Positions 11,216-24,284 are shown, counted from the first letter of the stretch. The stretch is 64,000 bases of DNA from Dysidea avara (GCF_963678975.1 NC_089275.1:15574220-15638219), one strand, 5' to 3'. The notes: generated by a model from the letters alone, not told the origin. Translations and numbers: made by a program.

Positions 11216-12063
11216 TGAATTCTCTTCGGGTGACTGCTCTATTAGGATGACTGCTCTATTAGAGTATCTCGATCTCGCACTTGCTACACTAAGTTGGATT
11301 TCGTGTTATAACTCCGTGGTTTTAAGTCTGATTCTTCTACACCATTGAAGAGCCTTTCTAAGATGATAACTCCATCTGTACAGCGATTTTCAAAGCATTA
11401 CCCCAAGCGGTTTACCTGGTAGGCGTGGCAAGCAGTCGTTTTTTATTAGCTAATCTCGATTGCGTAATTGTTACACACTGTTGGTTTTTTCGTTGTATCT
11501 TCCTGGTTTTTAGCTCGATTTCTTTCAAACCACAAAAGGTTTGAGGTTCAATAGTTAACCTATTCACCCACCGATTTTCAGCTTCTTCCCATACGCGGTT
11601 TACCCTGTAGGCGTGACAACATATTGGTGTTAATTTTCGTGAATAATCACTCATAACTCTTTGCCTATTTATCGTATTCCAGCCAAAGTTGGTACCGAGA
11701 TGCGCCTTTATATCCCCCTTCTGTGTGCCAAATTTCAAGGCAATTGGATATGGCGTGCGAGTTTTATAGCAGTTTTTGTAAGTGTGCGACAAGAAAAAGA
11801 AAAATAAGAAGAAAAAAAACGAAGAAACTGAGCCAATTTTTGAAGTCGCATATCTCGGAAACGCGCGAAGCGATTTCGCTCAAATTTGAAATGTGGAGTG
11901 CTGCAGTTGGGGGGCATATCCACAACAAAAATCGTCTTGTTTCATCAAGGAAGCACAGAGCTACGGAGGTGCGAAAATTGCGTTTTCTTTCTTCCTGTCA
12001 ATATACTCACGGGTGTTATGCGCCGGCTTCTTGGGCCGCACGACACACTACCATGTGTCTTGA
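11216..12063 (-). repeat. Conserved end of composite repeat, copy 1
   Basis: Related to 19891-20741 and, in opposite orientation, to 63034-64000. It contains the CTCTATTAGAGTATCTCGAT motif, repeated 'aggcgtg' segments and A-rich stretches. On the minus strand the end reads TCAAGACACATGGTAGTGTG, with a 7-bp-stem hairpin right at the terminus, preceded by A. Short open frames here are broken differently in each copy, so I do not call genes. Confidence 0.75.
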
Positions 12064-12582
12064 TTCTTGGCTCCATAGTGCACTGCTAATAAGAGCCATA
12101 CAAAATTATTATCTAACTATATATGTTACAATGTTTATATAGCTAGATAGATATAAGCTATGTAAACTTTCCTTTAAAATGGCACTGTTCTCCTAAAAGA
12201 TTCCTTAATGTTTATATACCCTGTATCATACCTAAGTGTAGAAATTAAATCTTTCTTCAATGCAAGTTTTTGTCTTATGAAATTAGTGTACAATTGTAAC
12301 TACTGTAGCTACAAGAATTACCAGATGCATAAAAGTTCCATACTCGTGTAATTACATAGGACTCATAGATTACTACTGGTACTATACATCTATACAGCTT
12401 GATAGCTTGCTAGTTGTTTATGATTACTTAACAATGAACATACAGATATTTCCTTTCCATGAATACATTCCTTTCCATGAATACACGTAACTACGTATAG
12501 TGTGTTATACAATCATACATTTACCAGTGTAATATTCTCTGAAATTCTTCACATCGATGATCATTAAGGTAGTTAGTAATAG

Positions 12583-12590
12583 TATAAAAA
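12583..12590 (+). promoter_or_regulatory. TATA box of secreted-protein gene A
   Basis: TATAAAAA lies 83 bp upstream of the gene A ATG. The same box sits at equivalent positions upstream of copies B (25456) and C (35625), inside a conserved promoter stretch. Confidence 0.7.
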
Positions 12591-12672
12591 CCATTACAGT
12601 TTGTACTAACTTCACTTCAACTAATCATTACTTATCAGTGATAAACTTGTTAACATTACAAGATAATTTACA

Positions 12673-13413
12673 ATGAAGATCTTCTCACTGGCTATTGGAT
12701 GTTTCTTCATCATTAGCACTCTGCACTCTTCCTCTTCGGCTGCCCCTACTCTACAACTACAACAACATCAAGCTCCTCTTTCACATGTTAAACGAAATCA
12801 AGATGACAGAAATGCTTTATTCATTGCATACAGTTGTCGAATTATGACAACAATTAACATTGTCAGAAATAAACTTGCTGTAAGTTCAACACAAACACTG
12901 TGTACATATTTATGTATATCGTTCTGTTACAGTCTATGCCTGTAGAGCAATGTGCTAGGGGACTATTATTTACACTTCCAGGTGGACTTCTAACACGTTA
13001 CCAACAGCTCGATGCACCTCAGTGTACTAATATTACACACATTAATGCTTTCCTATTCAAACTAGTCTTCATGACAAATGATCCTCAAACACGAGAAATC
13101 CTTTATCACTTACAAGTGGCAACAGCTAATCTTAATCATATTCATGTGAGTTGAAACCACACCCTCTACATTATCATGTGCAGTGTTTATATGATGTTTT
13201 GTGTTTGTTACACAGCTGGATCTAACAGGAGAGTACTGTCCAACTTTCACTTTCACTGAATATTTACAAATATATAGACACATGGACCAAGTGTTCCATA
13301 ATCCAGACAGTTTGTACTGCATACTCACCTCCCTAAACCATCACCTTCTTCCACTGTTAACAAATGAAGACCGTGGAGTTACCATTACTGAAATACCACA
13401 ATGTCCGAGTTGA
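12673..13413 (+). CDS. Small secreted cysteine-rich protein, copy A (three exons)
   Basis: Unrecognised family. Exons 12673-12879, 12933-13145 and 13216-13413 join in phase 0 at both GTAAGT/GTGAGT...CAG introns (53 and 70 bp), giving 205 aa. Residues 1-23 form a signal peptide (hydrophobic core FSLAIGCFFIIST, then SSSSAA). A dibasic VKR at 39-41 may be a propeptide cut. The rest is rich in predicted amphipathic helix (around residues 45-70, 85-140 and 150-190). It has six cysteines (55, 76, 100, 148, 175, 203) and one NIT glycosylation sequon beside C100. No catalytic motif is seen. The exon layout, size and helical character resemble helical cytokines or other small secreted ligands, but that is inference. 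Copies B (25546), C (35706) and the divergent gene D (48414) are paralogues. The ATG is chosen for the signal peptide and its spacing from the TATA box. Confidence 0.77.
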
Positions 13414-14301
13414 AACTTGAATACCGCATGTATGAATTATGAAATCTAATATGGACATGATTTACTAAAATAATATATTGTGTATCATGGATGTACATTA
13501 ATTTTTGTGGTGCATAAATAAGCAAATTAAAGTTATAATTATTCTAAGCAAATATGTAGCTGTAGCTGTTGCAGGTGGGGATACGATGATACTACCAGCA
13601 TAAATTTATACATAATAGAAGTATATAGAGACTGTTTCAATAATAAAACAGTAAAAATTCCAACACAAGTTATACTAACTGATCTACTCTAATAAAGCAG
13701 TCAGGTAGACTGATCATTAATACTGGTATAATACACCAATATATTTTATGCATATTATAGGACTGTGCTATTACTTCTATGTTAATCTGTTTATACACTT
13801 GTACTCCATTAAGCAAAAATGTGGAGAATCCATGATATGCATGAACACTATGAGGTGATCAGATTATCATAACATTTAGATTGCTTTGGTGCATTGGTAA
13901 AGCTAGATGCTGAACACATTTTCTAAAGCATTGAGGCAATTTGCATCAAGTTTATGTTACAGACTATTTTATGCATTAACAAAGTACAACATAAATGCAG
14001 TAAAGAAAATTAAAAGTGGAAACAACTTTGATATTAGCAACTACCTAGATGTGTAATGGTTATTGCAACATTTGTTGGGATAAATATATATATAATAATG
14101 GCAATAATCAACAGTGAGACACTACCGAGAAGTGATTATTTGTTTCTTCAAAAATGCAGCAACTAAAACAAGAGAATCTGGCTTTCAACCACCTACAACT
14201 TAGCATGTTTGTGCCCTTCCCCTTGCCATCTCCTGGATCCACCCCTGCATTGTAACATTTCTTGGAATATATATATAATGTATACTTTTTACCATAAATT
14301 A
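13414..14301. other. 3' flank of gene A, no further gene
   Basis: The first 350 bases are nearly identical to the flank of gene B (26292-26646) and partly to that of C. From about 13768 the sequence is unique to this copy and gives no supported feature. Confidence 0.5.
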
Positions 14302-14946
14302 TGTGACCCTATTTTGGAATACCATACATTTTGGCATATCAGTCAATTTTCTTTTTTATAGCTAAACTGAATCACTGAGTGATTATCAGTCTTGTGTGAA
14401 AAATTTATGATGATACATTGAAGCATTCCAAAGATATGGCTAATTTACTGTCTAATACATAACAAACTAACTATTCAATATCAATTTATAAAACTGTATA
14501 GTGATAAGGGGTGACACTATTGATGACAAATCACTTTGTTGACAAAGATCTCCATTCTTACAATCTAAAATGGATGAAAATAGATCCTTGAGAGTTATTT
14601 TAATCATGTGTTCTTTGTGCTTTTCCTCAATTAAATCACTTGTATTATTGTCTGAAGACAAGTAAATGTTTGGTTTTAGGAATGAACAAATCACACAATT
14701 TGTAAGTTAATTGCTGTCCCAAACACTGTGAAACTACTACATGGTCTGATATAATTGAGTATATCTCCTAGAATAAAGCAGCTATATACAGTGTATTGGT
14801 GTGAAATTTTACAGCAAAGAAAGCTTAATAGTTGCTTTATTAAACTGTACAAAAAATAATTTTTAAAAATCTCTGAAATTTTTAATTGAGTATTCCCACA
14901 AATTTTGCACGTGCCCAAATGTATGGTTTTCCAAAATAGGGTCACA
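14302..14946. mobile_element. Non-autonomous element with TGTGACCCTATTTTGG ends (645 bp)
   Basis: Left end TGTGACCCTATTTTGGAA, right end TTCCAAAATAGGGTCACA, with an inner CATACATTT/AAATGTATG continuation. TA precedes the left end; the right flank is TG, one base off. The ends resemble those of the MITEs at 4389 and 4877, so this is probably the same Tc1/mariner-like group. It lies within the part of block A missing from block B. No transposase frame is evident. Confidence 0.7.
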
Positions 14947-15229
14947 TGTTACATTGGCATTATTTATTTTATAGATTTATTTTACTTGGTCTTTAGTTAC
15001 ATATTTCTACCTACAAAATTTGAGTTACCCGAGTTTCCACCCATATTTGGGTTAAACTGATCTACCTATTATTGTTTACTGTGACCTCTGCTGGAATGAG
15101 CAAGAAGTGTAAGCATATCTGGCAAGCATTGCAGCCATCCAAACAAACAGTCTATAGATTCTAGACAATTTTATGCATTTCCAACACCTTTCAAAGTTTC
15201 CACACTTATTATCATCTTTATGACAAGGA

Positions 15230-16160
15230 TGCAAGGGAAAGGTTGTTCAGTAAATGAACTGATAAATGGACCATGACTGCCAACACTTGAGATGTGCCCT
15301 TACTTTTTTTCAATTTATGTCAATGACTTGCCAAGTGTCACGGTTATTTCTTTGTCTGACACTATTATGTATGCAGATGATATTGACCTGCACTTCACCC
15401 ACAGTGACCTTTCTGTAGTTGCAAATATTCTTCATGCTGATACTGAGAATGTATCCACATGGCTGATTGTTAACAGATTGAGATTGAATGTAATAAAGTC
15501 ATTATGTATGCTGATTGGTTCCTGCCAGAGAACTAAGGACAGAATCATAAATTAACATTGATTGGTGGTATTTAAAAGCAGGTTTGTACTACCAAGTATC
15601 TAAGTGCATATCTAGATCAACATCTTACTTGGCAAGCTCATGTGGATTATGTTCTGAGTAGAGTTAGAAACTTCATGCTGTAAATCGTGTTAAGCCTACT
15701 TCCCCTTAGAGTTATTCAGTTGTTGTATCAAGCTTATATACTACCAGTTTTGGATTACTGTGATACTGTGTGGTCACCATCAAACTCTACTGGTACTCGT
15801 CATCTGGAGAGACTTCATTCTAAATTTACTTTATGCATCATTGCTTTCTTCCATTAATTTTAACGTGCAATCAACTATAACTGAAAGGCGTACTTTTCAT
15901 ACAGTGTTAGAGGTTTTTAGAATTGTTAATAAGATCTCTCTTCCTTATTTACATAGAATACTCTCTTATGCTGTGGATGTCACTGGTCACTCTGGTAGAA
16001 GTGTACACAGATTGTTTGCTGCTAGTGTGAGAATTAATTAGAATTAATTATAGTAAGCAGTCACTGGCATTTAGGGGCACAGCCACTTGGAACAGTTTAC
16101 CTAAAGTACTGTACGGTGCTAAAACTGTCAATGAATTTTAAAAATTGTATTGTGTGTGAT
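15230..16160 (+). pseudogene. Non-LTR retrotransposon reverse-transcriptase relic, copy 1
   Basis: Frames in this stretch carry the RT palm: FFSIYVNDLPS at 15303 onward, then MYADD (motif with the catalytic Asp pair) near 15368-15382. Thumb-like text follows (LPVLDYC near 15740), and a C-terminal FRGTATWNSL-type end near 16070-16140. Several frameshifts and stops separate these pieces, and the 5' part of the element is absent. Overall similarity is to jockey/CR1-like LINEs. A duplicate with different lesions is at 26655-27640, downstream of gene B, so the LINE was in place before that segment duplicated. Confidence 0.75.
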
Positions 16161-16428
16161 GTAGCTACTTCTACTTGTGTGTGTGTATAGGTATACTGTA
16201 TCTTGTATTTTATTGTGTTCTCTGGGCACAGCTGAAAACCAGCCTTCCTTGGCTGATACTGTTTTCCTTGACTTTAATATTTGGAAAATACGTTAGTCAG
16301 CCAACATTGAGCTTGATTAAGCTCTGTGGAAATTCTTTATGTCACATAGTAAGACAGAAATTGTACACATCAGCAAACAACACTTCTTAATATCCTGTAT
16401 ATTTTGCCTAGTTATAGCAGATAATTAT

Positions 16429-16752
16429 ATCTAATCAAAAACAGCCAAGCTGTAAAAAAAGGTGCGGCCCCCATAAAGGCCATGGTGAATAAAGATGTGA
16501 AATCCAAGGTGGCGGCCAAGAAATGGCTGTGATGGTAGGTTAATGGTTACATTTTAATAACAACAATTCAGGTGAATTTGGTGCCAAGACCAAGCGGCAC
16601 AAAATTCACCTGAATTGCCGTTATTAAAATGTAACCATTAACCTACCATCACAGCCATTTCTTGGCCGCCACCTTGGATTTCACATCTTTTTTCACCATG
16701 ACCTTTATGGGGGCCGCACCTTTTTTTACAGCTTGGCTGTTTTTGATTAGAT
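16429..16752. repeat. Fold-back element copy 2
   Basis: Same inverted-arm design as 5401-5721, beginning ATCTAATCAAAAACAGCC and ending with its complement. The centre near 16585-16600 differs from copy 1 (AAGACCAAGCGGCAC). It is followed by the same tail and by minisatellite array 2. Confidence 0.85.
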
Positions 16753-19700
16753 ATCACTTCTTTTTGTATTTGTATACTGCAAAGCCGGCCTATGGCTGGC
16801 TTTGGGGCTTTTTTAACCCATGTGTTTTTTTCTTTACCACAGGAAGAAGAAAAGAACTTAAAGAAGAATTTTAGTACTTCAATTATTTTTGATTTTATTA
16901 GTAATTATACAAATTATATACATATATTTATTACATGCTCATTATTCCCCACAGGATTTTTTTTGCAGCTGATCTCTCTACTGGGTGACTTGAAATGTAG
17001 CTGAACTATATACAGGATGGTTTCTTTGTAGCTGAACTCTCTGTAACAGGTGATTTGTTTGCAGCTAAACTCTCTACATGGTGGTGTCTTTATAGCCGAA
17101 CTCTCTACATGATGGTTTCTTTGTAGCTGAACTCTCTATAAGGTGACTTCGTCTAGCTGAACTCTCTACAGGTTGATTTTTTTGTAGCTGAACTCTCTGC
17201 AGGGTGATTTGTTTGCAGCTGAACTCTCTACATGATGGTTTCTTTGTAGCTGAACTCTCTACAAGGTGACTTCGTCCAGTTGATCTCTCTACGGGGTGAT
17301 TTGTTTCTAGCTGAACTCTCTACAGGTGAATTGTTTGCAGCTAAACTCTCTACATGGTGGTTTCTTTGTAGCTGAACTCTCTACAAGGTAACTTCTTCTC
17401 TACAGGGTGATTTGTTGTAGTTGAATTCTCTACTAGGTGGTTTGTATGAGGCTGAACTCTGTACATGGCGGTTTCTTTGTAGCTGAACTCTCTACAGAGT
17501 GATTTGTTTGCAGCTGAACTCTCTACATGATGGTTTCTTTGTAACTGAACACTCTACAAGGTGACTTCTTCTAGCATGATCTTTCTACAGGGTGAATTGT
17601 TGTAGCTGAACTATCTACAAGGTAACTTCTTCTAGCTGATCTCTATACAGGGTGATTTGTTTGTAGTTGAATTCTGTACAGGTGGTTTCTTTGTAGCTGA
17701 ACTCTGTACATGATGGTTTCTTTGTAGCTAAACTCTTTACAAGGTGACTTCTTCTAGCTGAACTCTCTACGGGGTAATTTCTTTGTAGCTGAACTCTCTA
17801 TATTATGGTTTCTTTGTAAATGAACTCTCTACAAGGTGAATTCTTTTACCTGATCTCTCTACAGGGTGATTTGTTTGTAACTGAACTCTGTACAAGTGCG
17901 TTTTTGTGGGTGATCTCACTGCAGGTTGATTTGTTTGTAGCTGAACTCTGTACATGATGGTTTCTTTGTAGCTAAACTCTTTACAAGGTGACTTCTTCTA
18001 GCTGAACTCTCTACGGGGTAATTTCTTTGTAGCTGAACTCTCTAAATGATGGTTTCTTTGTAAATGAACTCTCTACAAGGTGAATTCTTTTACCTGATCT
18101 CTCTACAGGGTGATTTGTTTGTAACTGAACTCTGTACAAGTGCGTTTTTGTGGGTGATCTCACTGCAGGTTGATTTGTTTGTAGCTGAACTCACTAAAGG
18201 GTGATTTTGCTTGTAGCTGAACTCCTTGCATTGTATCTAGTTTCTAGCTGATCTCTCTACAGGGTGATTTGTTTGTAGCTGATCTCTCTACAAGTTGATT
18301 TGTGTGTAGCTGATCTTTCTACTGGTTGATTTGTTTGTAGCCGATCTCTCTACAGGGTAATTTGTTTGTAGCTGAACTCTGTACAAGGTGCTTTTTTGTA
18401 GGTGATCTCACTGCAGGTTGATTTGTTTGTAGCTGAACTCACTAAAGGGTGATTTGCTTGTAGCTGAACTCCTTACATTGTGTCCAGTTTCTAGCTGATC
18501 TCTCTACAGAGTGATTTGTTTGTAGCTGAACTCTCTAAAAGGTGATTTATTTGTAGCTGAACTCCTTACATTGTGTGTAGTTTCTAGCTGATCTCTCTAC
18601 AGGGTGATTTGTTTGTAATTGATCTCTCTACAAGTTGATTTGTGTGTAGCTGATCTCTCTGCAGGTTGATTTGTTTGTAGCCGATCTCTCTATAGGGTAA
18701 TTTGTTTGTAGCTGAACTCTCTATAAGGTGATTTGTTTGTAGTTGATCTCTCTGCAGGTTGATTTGTTTTAGCTGAACTCTCTACAGGCTGATTTGTTTG
18801 TAGCCGATCTCTCTACAGGGTAATTTGTTTGTAGCTGAACTCTCTACAAGTTGATTTGTGTGTAGCTGATCTCTCTGCACGTTGATTTGTTTGTAGCTGA
18901 TCTCTCTACAGGGTGATTTTTTTGTAGCTGACCTCTCTTCAGGGTGATTTGTTTCTAGCTGATCTCTCTACAGGGTGATTTTTTGTAGCTGACCTCTCTT
19001 CAGGGTGATTTGTTTATAGCTGATTGCTCTACAGGTTGATTTGTTTGTAGATGAACTCTCTACAGGGTAATTTGCTTGTAGCTGAACTCCTTACTTTGTG
19101 TCTAGTTTGTAGCTGATCTCTCTACAGGGTGATTTGTTTGTAGCTGAACTCCTTACATTGTGTGTAGTTTGTAGCTGATCTCTCTACAGGGTGATTTGTT
19201 TGTAGCTGATCTCTCTACAAGTTGGTTTGTGTGTATATAGCTGATCTCTCTGCAGGTTGATTTGTTTGTAGCCGATCTCTCTACAGGTAATCTGTTTGTA
19301 GCTGAACTCTCTATAAGGTGATTTGTTTATAGCTGATCTCTCTGCAGGTTGATTTGTTTTAGCTGAACTCTCTACAGGGTGATTGCTTGTAGTTGAACTC
19401 CTTACATTGTGTCTAGTTTCTAGCTGATGTCTCTACAGGGTGATTTTTTGTAGCTGAACTCTCTTCAGGGTGATTTGTTTCTAGCTGATCTCTCTACAGG
19501 TAGATTTGTGTTGATTTGTTCATTGCTGATCACTCTAAAGGTAATTGATTTGTTGCAGTTGAACACCCTGCAAAGTGTTTTGTTTGTAGCTGATCACTCT
19601 AAAGAGTAATTTGTTTGTAGCAGAACTCTCTCCACAGTGACTTGTGTGTAGCTGAATTCTGTGTAACTGAATTCCTTAGAGAGTGACTTAATTGTAGCTG

Positions 19701-19890
19701 AATTCTCTACACAGTGCATGACTTGTTTATAGCTGAACTTTCTTCAGTGTGACTTGTAATTTTCTGAATCTCTATAGTGGTATATTTGCTTAACTCTCCA
19801 CATGGTGACTGTCTTCTTGCTGAACTGTCTATAAGATTAACTGTTTGCAGCTGAACTCCCTACAGAATAACTTGTGATGTAATAAAATTC
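16753..19890. repeat. Composite-repeat tail and about 31-bp minisatellite array 2
   Basis: The tail (to 16964) repeats the GCCGGCC hairpin and pyrimidine-rich segment of copy 1. The array from 16965 has the AGCTGAACTCTCTACA-type unit. Local higher-order repeats of about 245 bp occur (17696 onward repeated from about 17940). Units lose regularity after 19500. It is not interrupted by a transposon, unlike array 1. Confidence 0.88.
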
Positions 19891-20741
19891 TATAATGGAG
19901 TAAATAAATTAGCCGAATGCTCTATTAGGGTGACTGTTCTATTAGAGTATCTCGATCTCGCATTTGCTACACGGAGTTGGCTTTCGAATCATAACTCAGT
20001 GGTTTGTAATCCGATTCTTCTGTACTACTGCAAGGACTTTCTATGAAGATTATTCCAGCTATACACCGATTTTCAGCTCATTGCTCTAAGCGGTTTGCCT
20101 AGTAGGCGTGAAAACTAATACTTTTTTATTCATAAAAATCGATCGCGTAATTGTGACACAGGTTGGGTTTTGTGTCATATCTCCGTGGTCTTTATCTCGA
20201 TTCCTTTCAAACCACCAAAAGGCACTCCTACGATGGTTACTCCATCTACATAGCAATTTTCAACTCATTCCATGAAGCGGTTTACCCTGTAGGCGTGACA
20301 ACAAATCGATCTTGTTTTACGTGAATAATCGGTCATAACTCCTGAACCATTCATCGGATTTGTACCAAATTTGATGCTAGGATTCGCCTTTGGACTCCCT
20401 TTCTGTGTGCCAAATTTCAAGGCGATCGGAGTACGCGTTTGCTTGTTATAGCAATTTTTGCAAGTGTGCGAAAAGACGAAGAAGAAGAAAAAAAAAAACG
20501 AAGAAAAAAAACGAAACTTTGGCAGCTCGTATCTCGGAAATGGCTGGAGCGATTTCCTTTAAATTTAGAATGTAGACTCCCTTGGCTGGCGGGCAACTGT
20601 GTAGCAAATTTGGTTCCAATCAGATAAGTGATCACCGAAATACAAAGGTGTGAAAATGACGTTTTCGTTCTTCCTGTCAATATACTCACGGTGTGGCGCG
20701 CCGGCTTCTTGGGCCGCACGACACACTACCGTGTGTCTTGA
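19891..20741 (-). repeat. Conserved end of composite repeat, copy 2
   Basis: Close relative of 11216-12063. The minus-strand terminus reads TCAAGACACACGGTAGTGTG with a perfect GACACAC-TACC-GTGTGTC hairpin, preceded by A. The order CTCTATTAGAG motif, 'aggcgtg' segments, A-rich tract and GGCGCGCC site is the same as in the other copies. Confidence 0.78.
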
Positions 20742-20864
20742 TAGTTAGGATTGCTACCCACATCCACTGCTACTAGCTAACTATTTGTATAAAATCATAT
20801 TATGTTTATTCTAATGAGGAATTCTGTAATATTGTATCCTCGTGATCTTCTACCTCATGTGTGC

Positions 20865-23290
20865 ATATGGGAATATTACAAGGAAGGTAATACTATTTTA
20901 AATTTCTCTATTTTTTACTGGTATTTACTGAAAGGCTGTTAGGTTTCTTTAGATCAATCTTGCGTGTTATGGTATATTTTGCAGCCAACTACTTGCCATT
21001 AACAAGTTAGAAATGAATGAACAAGTGTAGTAAACTAGTAAACACTCAGTATAGGATAAATAATACAATTCTTGTGTATCAACTATTGTGTGGAACAAGG
21101 AAGGAAATTCTGTGTTGTGGTCTGAGCAATGGACCATTAGATCCCTAATCCAATTCTATCCATAATTAATCAAATAACCATTTTTCAAGGAAATGTTCAC
21201 AAAAGCTACAAATTCATACACAGGATACCCCAACACAAAACATATTGGATACTTTTAAAGTCCAACACAAAACACACCGGATACTTTTAAAGCCATATAA
21301 CTCTTGTCTGGGTCACTTTATGCCAGAAACACTTGCTCAAGTGGCTACTGCTTGTTGTGCGTCGAAGAAAACTGTACGGTCACAGTTTGAGCAGGCTGCT
21401 CATATTGCCATCTCCTGCTCTTAAAGAATTTTCATTTCTAGAGCTTTCCCAGAGTGAGATCTATTGGACCTCTTCACCTGAACATTGTTACTGTGTATTT
21501 AATTTGTACTGTATGTAAGTCTTGCCAGGGCTCCTACACTGATCACTCTTTGGCTATCAGTGTATGGTAACCCTGAGTCTAGACCCCTGTTTGTATACAA
21601 CAAGACATTTACCATCATCACTTATTCTAGCTTCTGTCACACTGCAGCAGTATAGCACAAACAAAAATTTTCTTAATGTATCCAAGACTTCATCTTAATC
21701 CAACCACAAGTATTCTTTTCTTGCTACTTTAATTTACTGTATACACAGTAGCTATGTAGTAGTGATATTTCTAACCACATCTGCTAACAGAACCAAAAGG
21801 CTAAGTATGGCTAAACACCTTGTTGGTACTTAATGTGTGAAATTTGGTGTGTGAAAAAGAAAGTAACTCACCAGTACTATAGTTTGTCTTCATGGAACAT
21901 CCTAGCTGGACAGTTATACATTAATTATGGTCTAAACAAGTGAACAAAAGGTATTTTTAACAAACCAATTAGTTTATTAATGTTTGGTGATGTATACAAT
22001 TTCTTGTTAAAGCTGGTAATGTATACTTCCCACTGTTTGGAGAAGATTCCAAAATCCAAATCAAAATTTGATACCTGTGGATTATTAGGCCACATAAACT
22101 TAGTTATTAGATTTATTTTCTCATCCACATCCGCATCACAATATTTCTTACCTCATCAAGGATTTTTTGCACAACTGGTGGCTAAGGGAGACCAATGAGC
22201 ATCTTTTATAGTTAGTACCTTGCTAGAGTAGTCTAAAAATTTTGCATTTTGAGTCATTTTAGCTAGCTAAGTCAGCTAGTTATCTAGATAGTAGAAATAA
22301 AATAAAATTCTTCCCTCCCACACTGCTATAAATTTGAGTACAGGAGGATGAGAAACTAATAAATAAGCTTATGTGGCCTTATGGATGTTTAGTGACTAAA
22401 TATGGTAAGTACTGTACACATTTTAATACACAGTTACATGTGTACTTAAAACATGATGTAGCTAGTAGGATGCCAAACTGCAAAGTTGACAAAAGTTCAA
22501 AGCTCCAAATATCTTGCACCATGCACTCAAAATATATGATGGACTGGTCTGTAGTATAAAGCTTAGAACTAATAATTAATAAGTAGTAGTACCATAGTTT
22601 TTGTACAGAATTTTTAAAAAAAAATTGTTTCTCCATATTTCCGCAACATAGAGAACTCCAATGTAGTCACATACACTGCACAGCAATTATCCCTCTTCTC
22701 ACATAGTACCATATATGTATGTCCAACTTCTTTTTGCAAGACGAGAGTTACTCAGCTTGGAAATACCCATAAGAGCTCTTAAATCCTTTAGCTATGTTTG
22801 GCTAATATAGTTAGGATTGCTAAAGAAATGCACATATCAACATCATCTGGGTGTCATATCAACTTATTTTACATGGAATTCTACCAATCAGTTGTTTGTA
22901 ATTAGATAATTATGATATATAAATACAGTAAAATGCCTGTAAGTTTATCACTTAAAACTATGGACCATAGATATACCATCATCAGTATGTGTACTATTAT
23001 AAACAATAGCACCATTGGTACTGAATTATTTAGCATTGTTCAGCTAAGACTAATACAGTTTTGTTATTGACAAGATAACCACCTATGCAAGCCTTCAGGT
23101 TTTTCAACACTACTACTAGGTCATACAGAACTAACCTCCTCATCACTTCCTACCAATTGGCATACTAACACTATTGCTATGATAATAACTTGACTGGATG
23201 ATTGACCAGCAAATTCTGGAAACTTGACAAAATTAATTATTTCTCTCAACTCTCAAAGGTAACTGCAGATTACATAGTTGCAGTGAAATT
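20865..23290. repeat. Segmental duplication block, copy L2
   Basis: 20870-21170 is near-identical to 33870-34140. 21960-22640 overlaps in content with parts of 2880-3800 and 34480-34720. About 22690-23290 is the reverse complement of 4050-4870 without the 231-bp MITE. The equivalent of the L1 candidate exon (near 22130-22210, minus) contains stops. No intact gene. Confidence 0.6.
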
Positions 23291-24046
23291 TCACTTACAT
23301 AGCTAGCACTTCTACAAGAGGTAACCGACCTCATCACATTAAACATAACCAATAGGTCCAGAACATAGTAAGACATTCAAGCTTCATTAATAAGACCATC
23401 TCAATAGGTGCCCTATTAATGTGGTGATGGAAAAGTTCAGAGAACCTGGGTACAGTTACTAAAGTTGAGCATTGGAAATTATGTACAACTATATGTACTA
23501 AGAATTCTGTAAAATTATTGATAATCATTTCAGGCAAAACTGTCCAATATATAAACAACCACAGTAATGTGCTAAAGATATGAACAATTGGAGCAATATA
23601 ATGTTACTTCATATTATTGACAACCCCTTATTATAACATATAGCATCACGCAATCAATTTTCATTGCAGTTACAGCATTTGTTTCACTTCATTAAATGTA
23701 CTGAATATCAGAGCAATACAATAAGTCAACTTCAATAATCTAAAAGAAAAACAATGTATGCATACATACATATTATAGCATCTGTTATGAAAATGTGCAT
23801 ATCTTTACCTGTCCCCTCTTCTTCTCAGTCTTGTCATGCTTTGCCAGTAGCCAGACACACTCTTTTAAAGATGTCTCATCAACCAATCCCTAACAGAGAC
23901 ACAACAATAAGATAAACACAACACTGAAGCATACAGAATGACCCTTCACACTAGAAGATACACATCACAACAGAAACTGGGTTACTAATCCAACTGCTCT
24001 TTAGTGTTTTAATGCAATGGAAATTATAGGACTGATCAATAATTAT
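23291..24046 (-). other. Intergenic stretch with one candidate minus-strand exon (23889-23809)
   Basis: The exon is 81 bp, preceded on the minus strand by a CTGTTAG acceptor and followed by an ACAG-GTAAAG donor, and is open in phase 0. It encodes GLVDETSLKECVWLLAKHDK and a short basic end. I do not recognise the protein. A possible further exon start is at 24590 (acceptor TTCACAG, reading YPEPCYVSIPDEDKIFC), but the phases do not join directly. These may be remnants of a host gene. The rest of the stretch shows nothing. Confidence 0.3.
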
Positions 24047-24284
24047 TGTGAAAGGATTTGACAAAACCAGGCTTCTACACATATCCAATTCTTTGACTTT
24101 AACTGCTGGTAACTTTATAACTCAGTATACCATTGAACTACAAGTTTCAAAAATTCTGCCACTGCATTATGCAATAACAGGCCAATATTTGAAAGTGATA
24201 GCTTACTCCTATATCGAGTCATGGTCCTTCAAAGTCGCAAATCCGGATGTGTGTGGAAACCTGGTTTTGTCACATCTGGTCACA
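24047..24284. mobile_element. MITE family 3, copy a
   Basis: Ends TGTGAAAGGATTTGACAAAA and the reverse complement of TGTGACCAGATGTGACAAAA. The termini extend into a GGCTTC...CACAC...ATCC stretch that is inverted at the other side. Closely related to 25085-25323. Non-coding. Confidence 0.7.

Noticed and set aside
11412-12142. 120-140-codon frames in the composite repeat end
   Set aside because: The equivalent frames are broken in the copies at 20 kb and 63 kb, so they are not conserved as protein.
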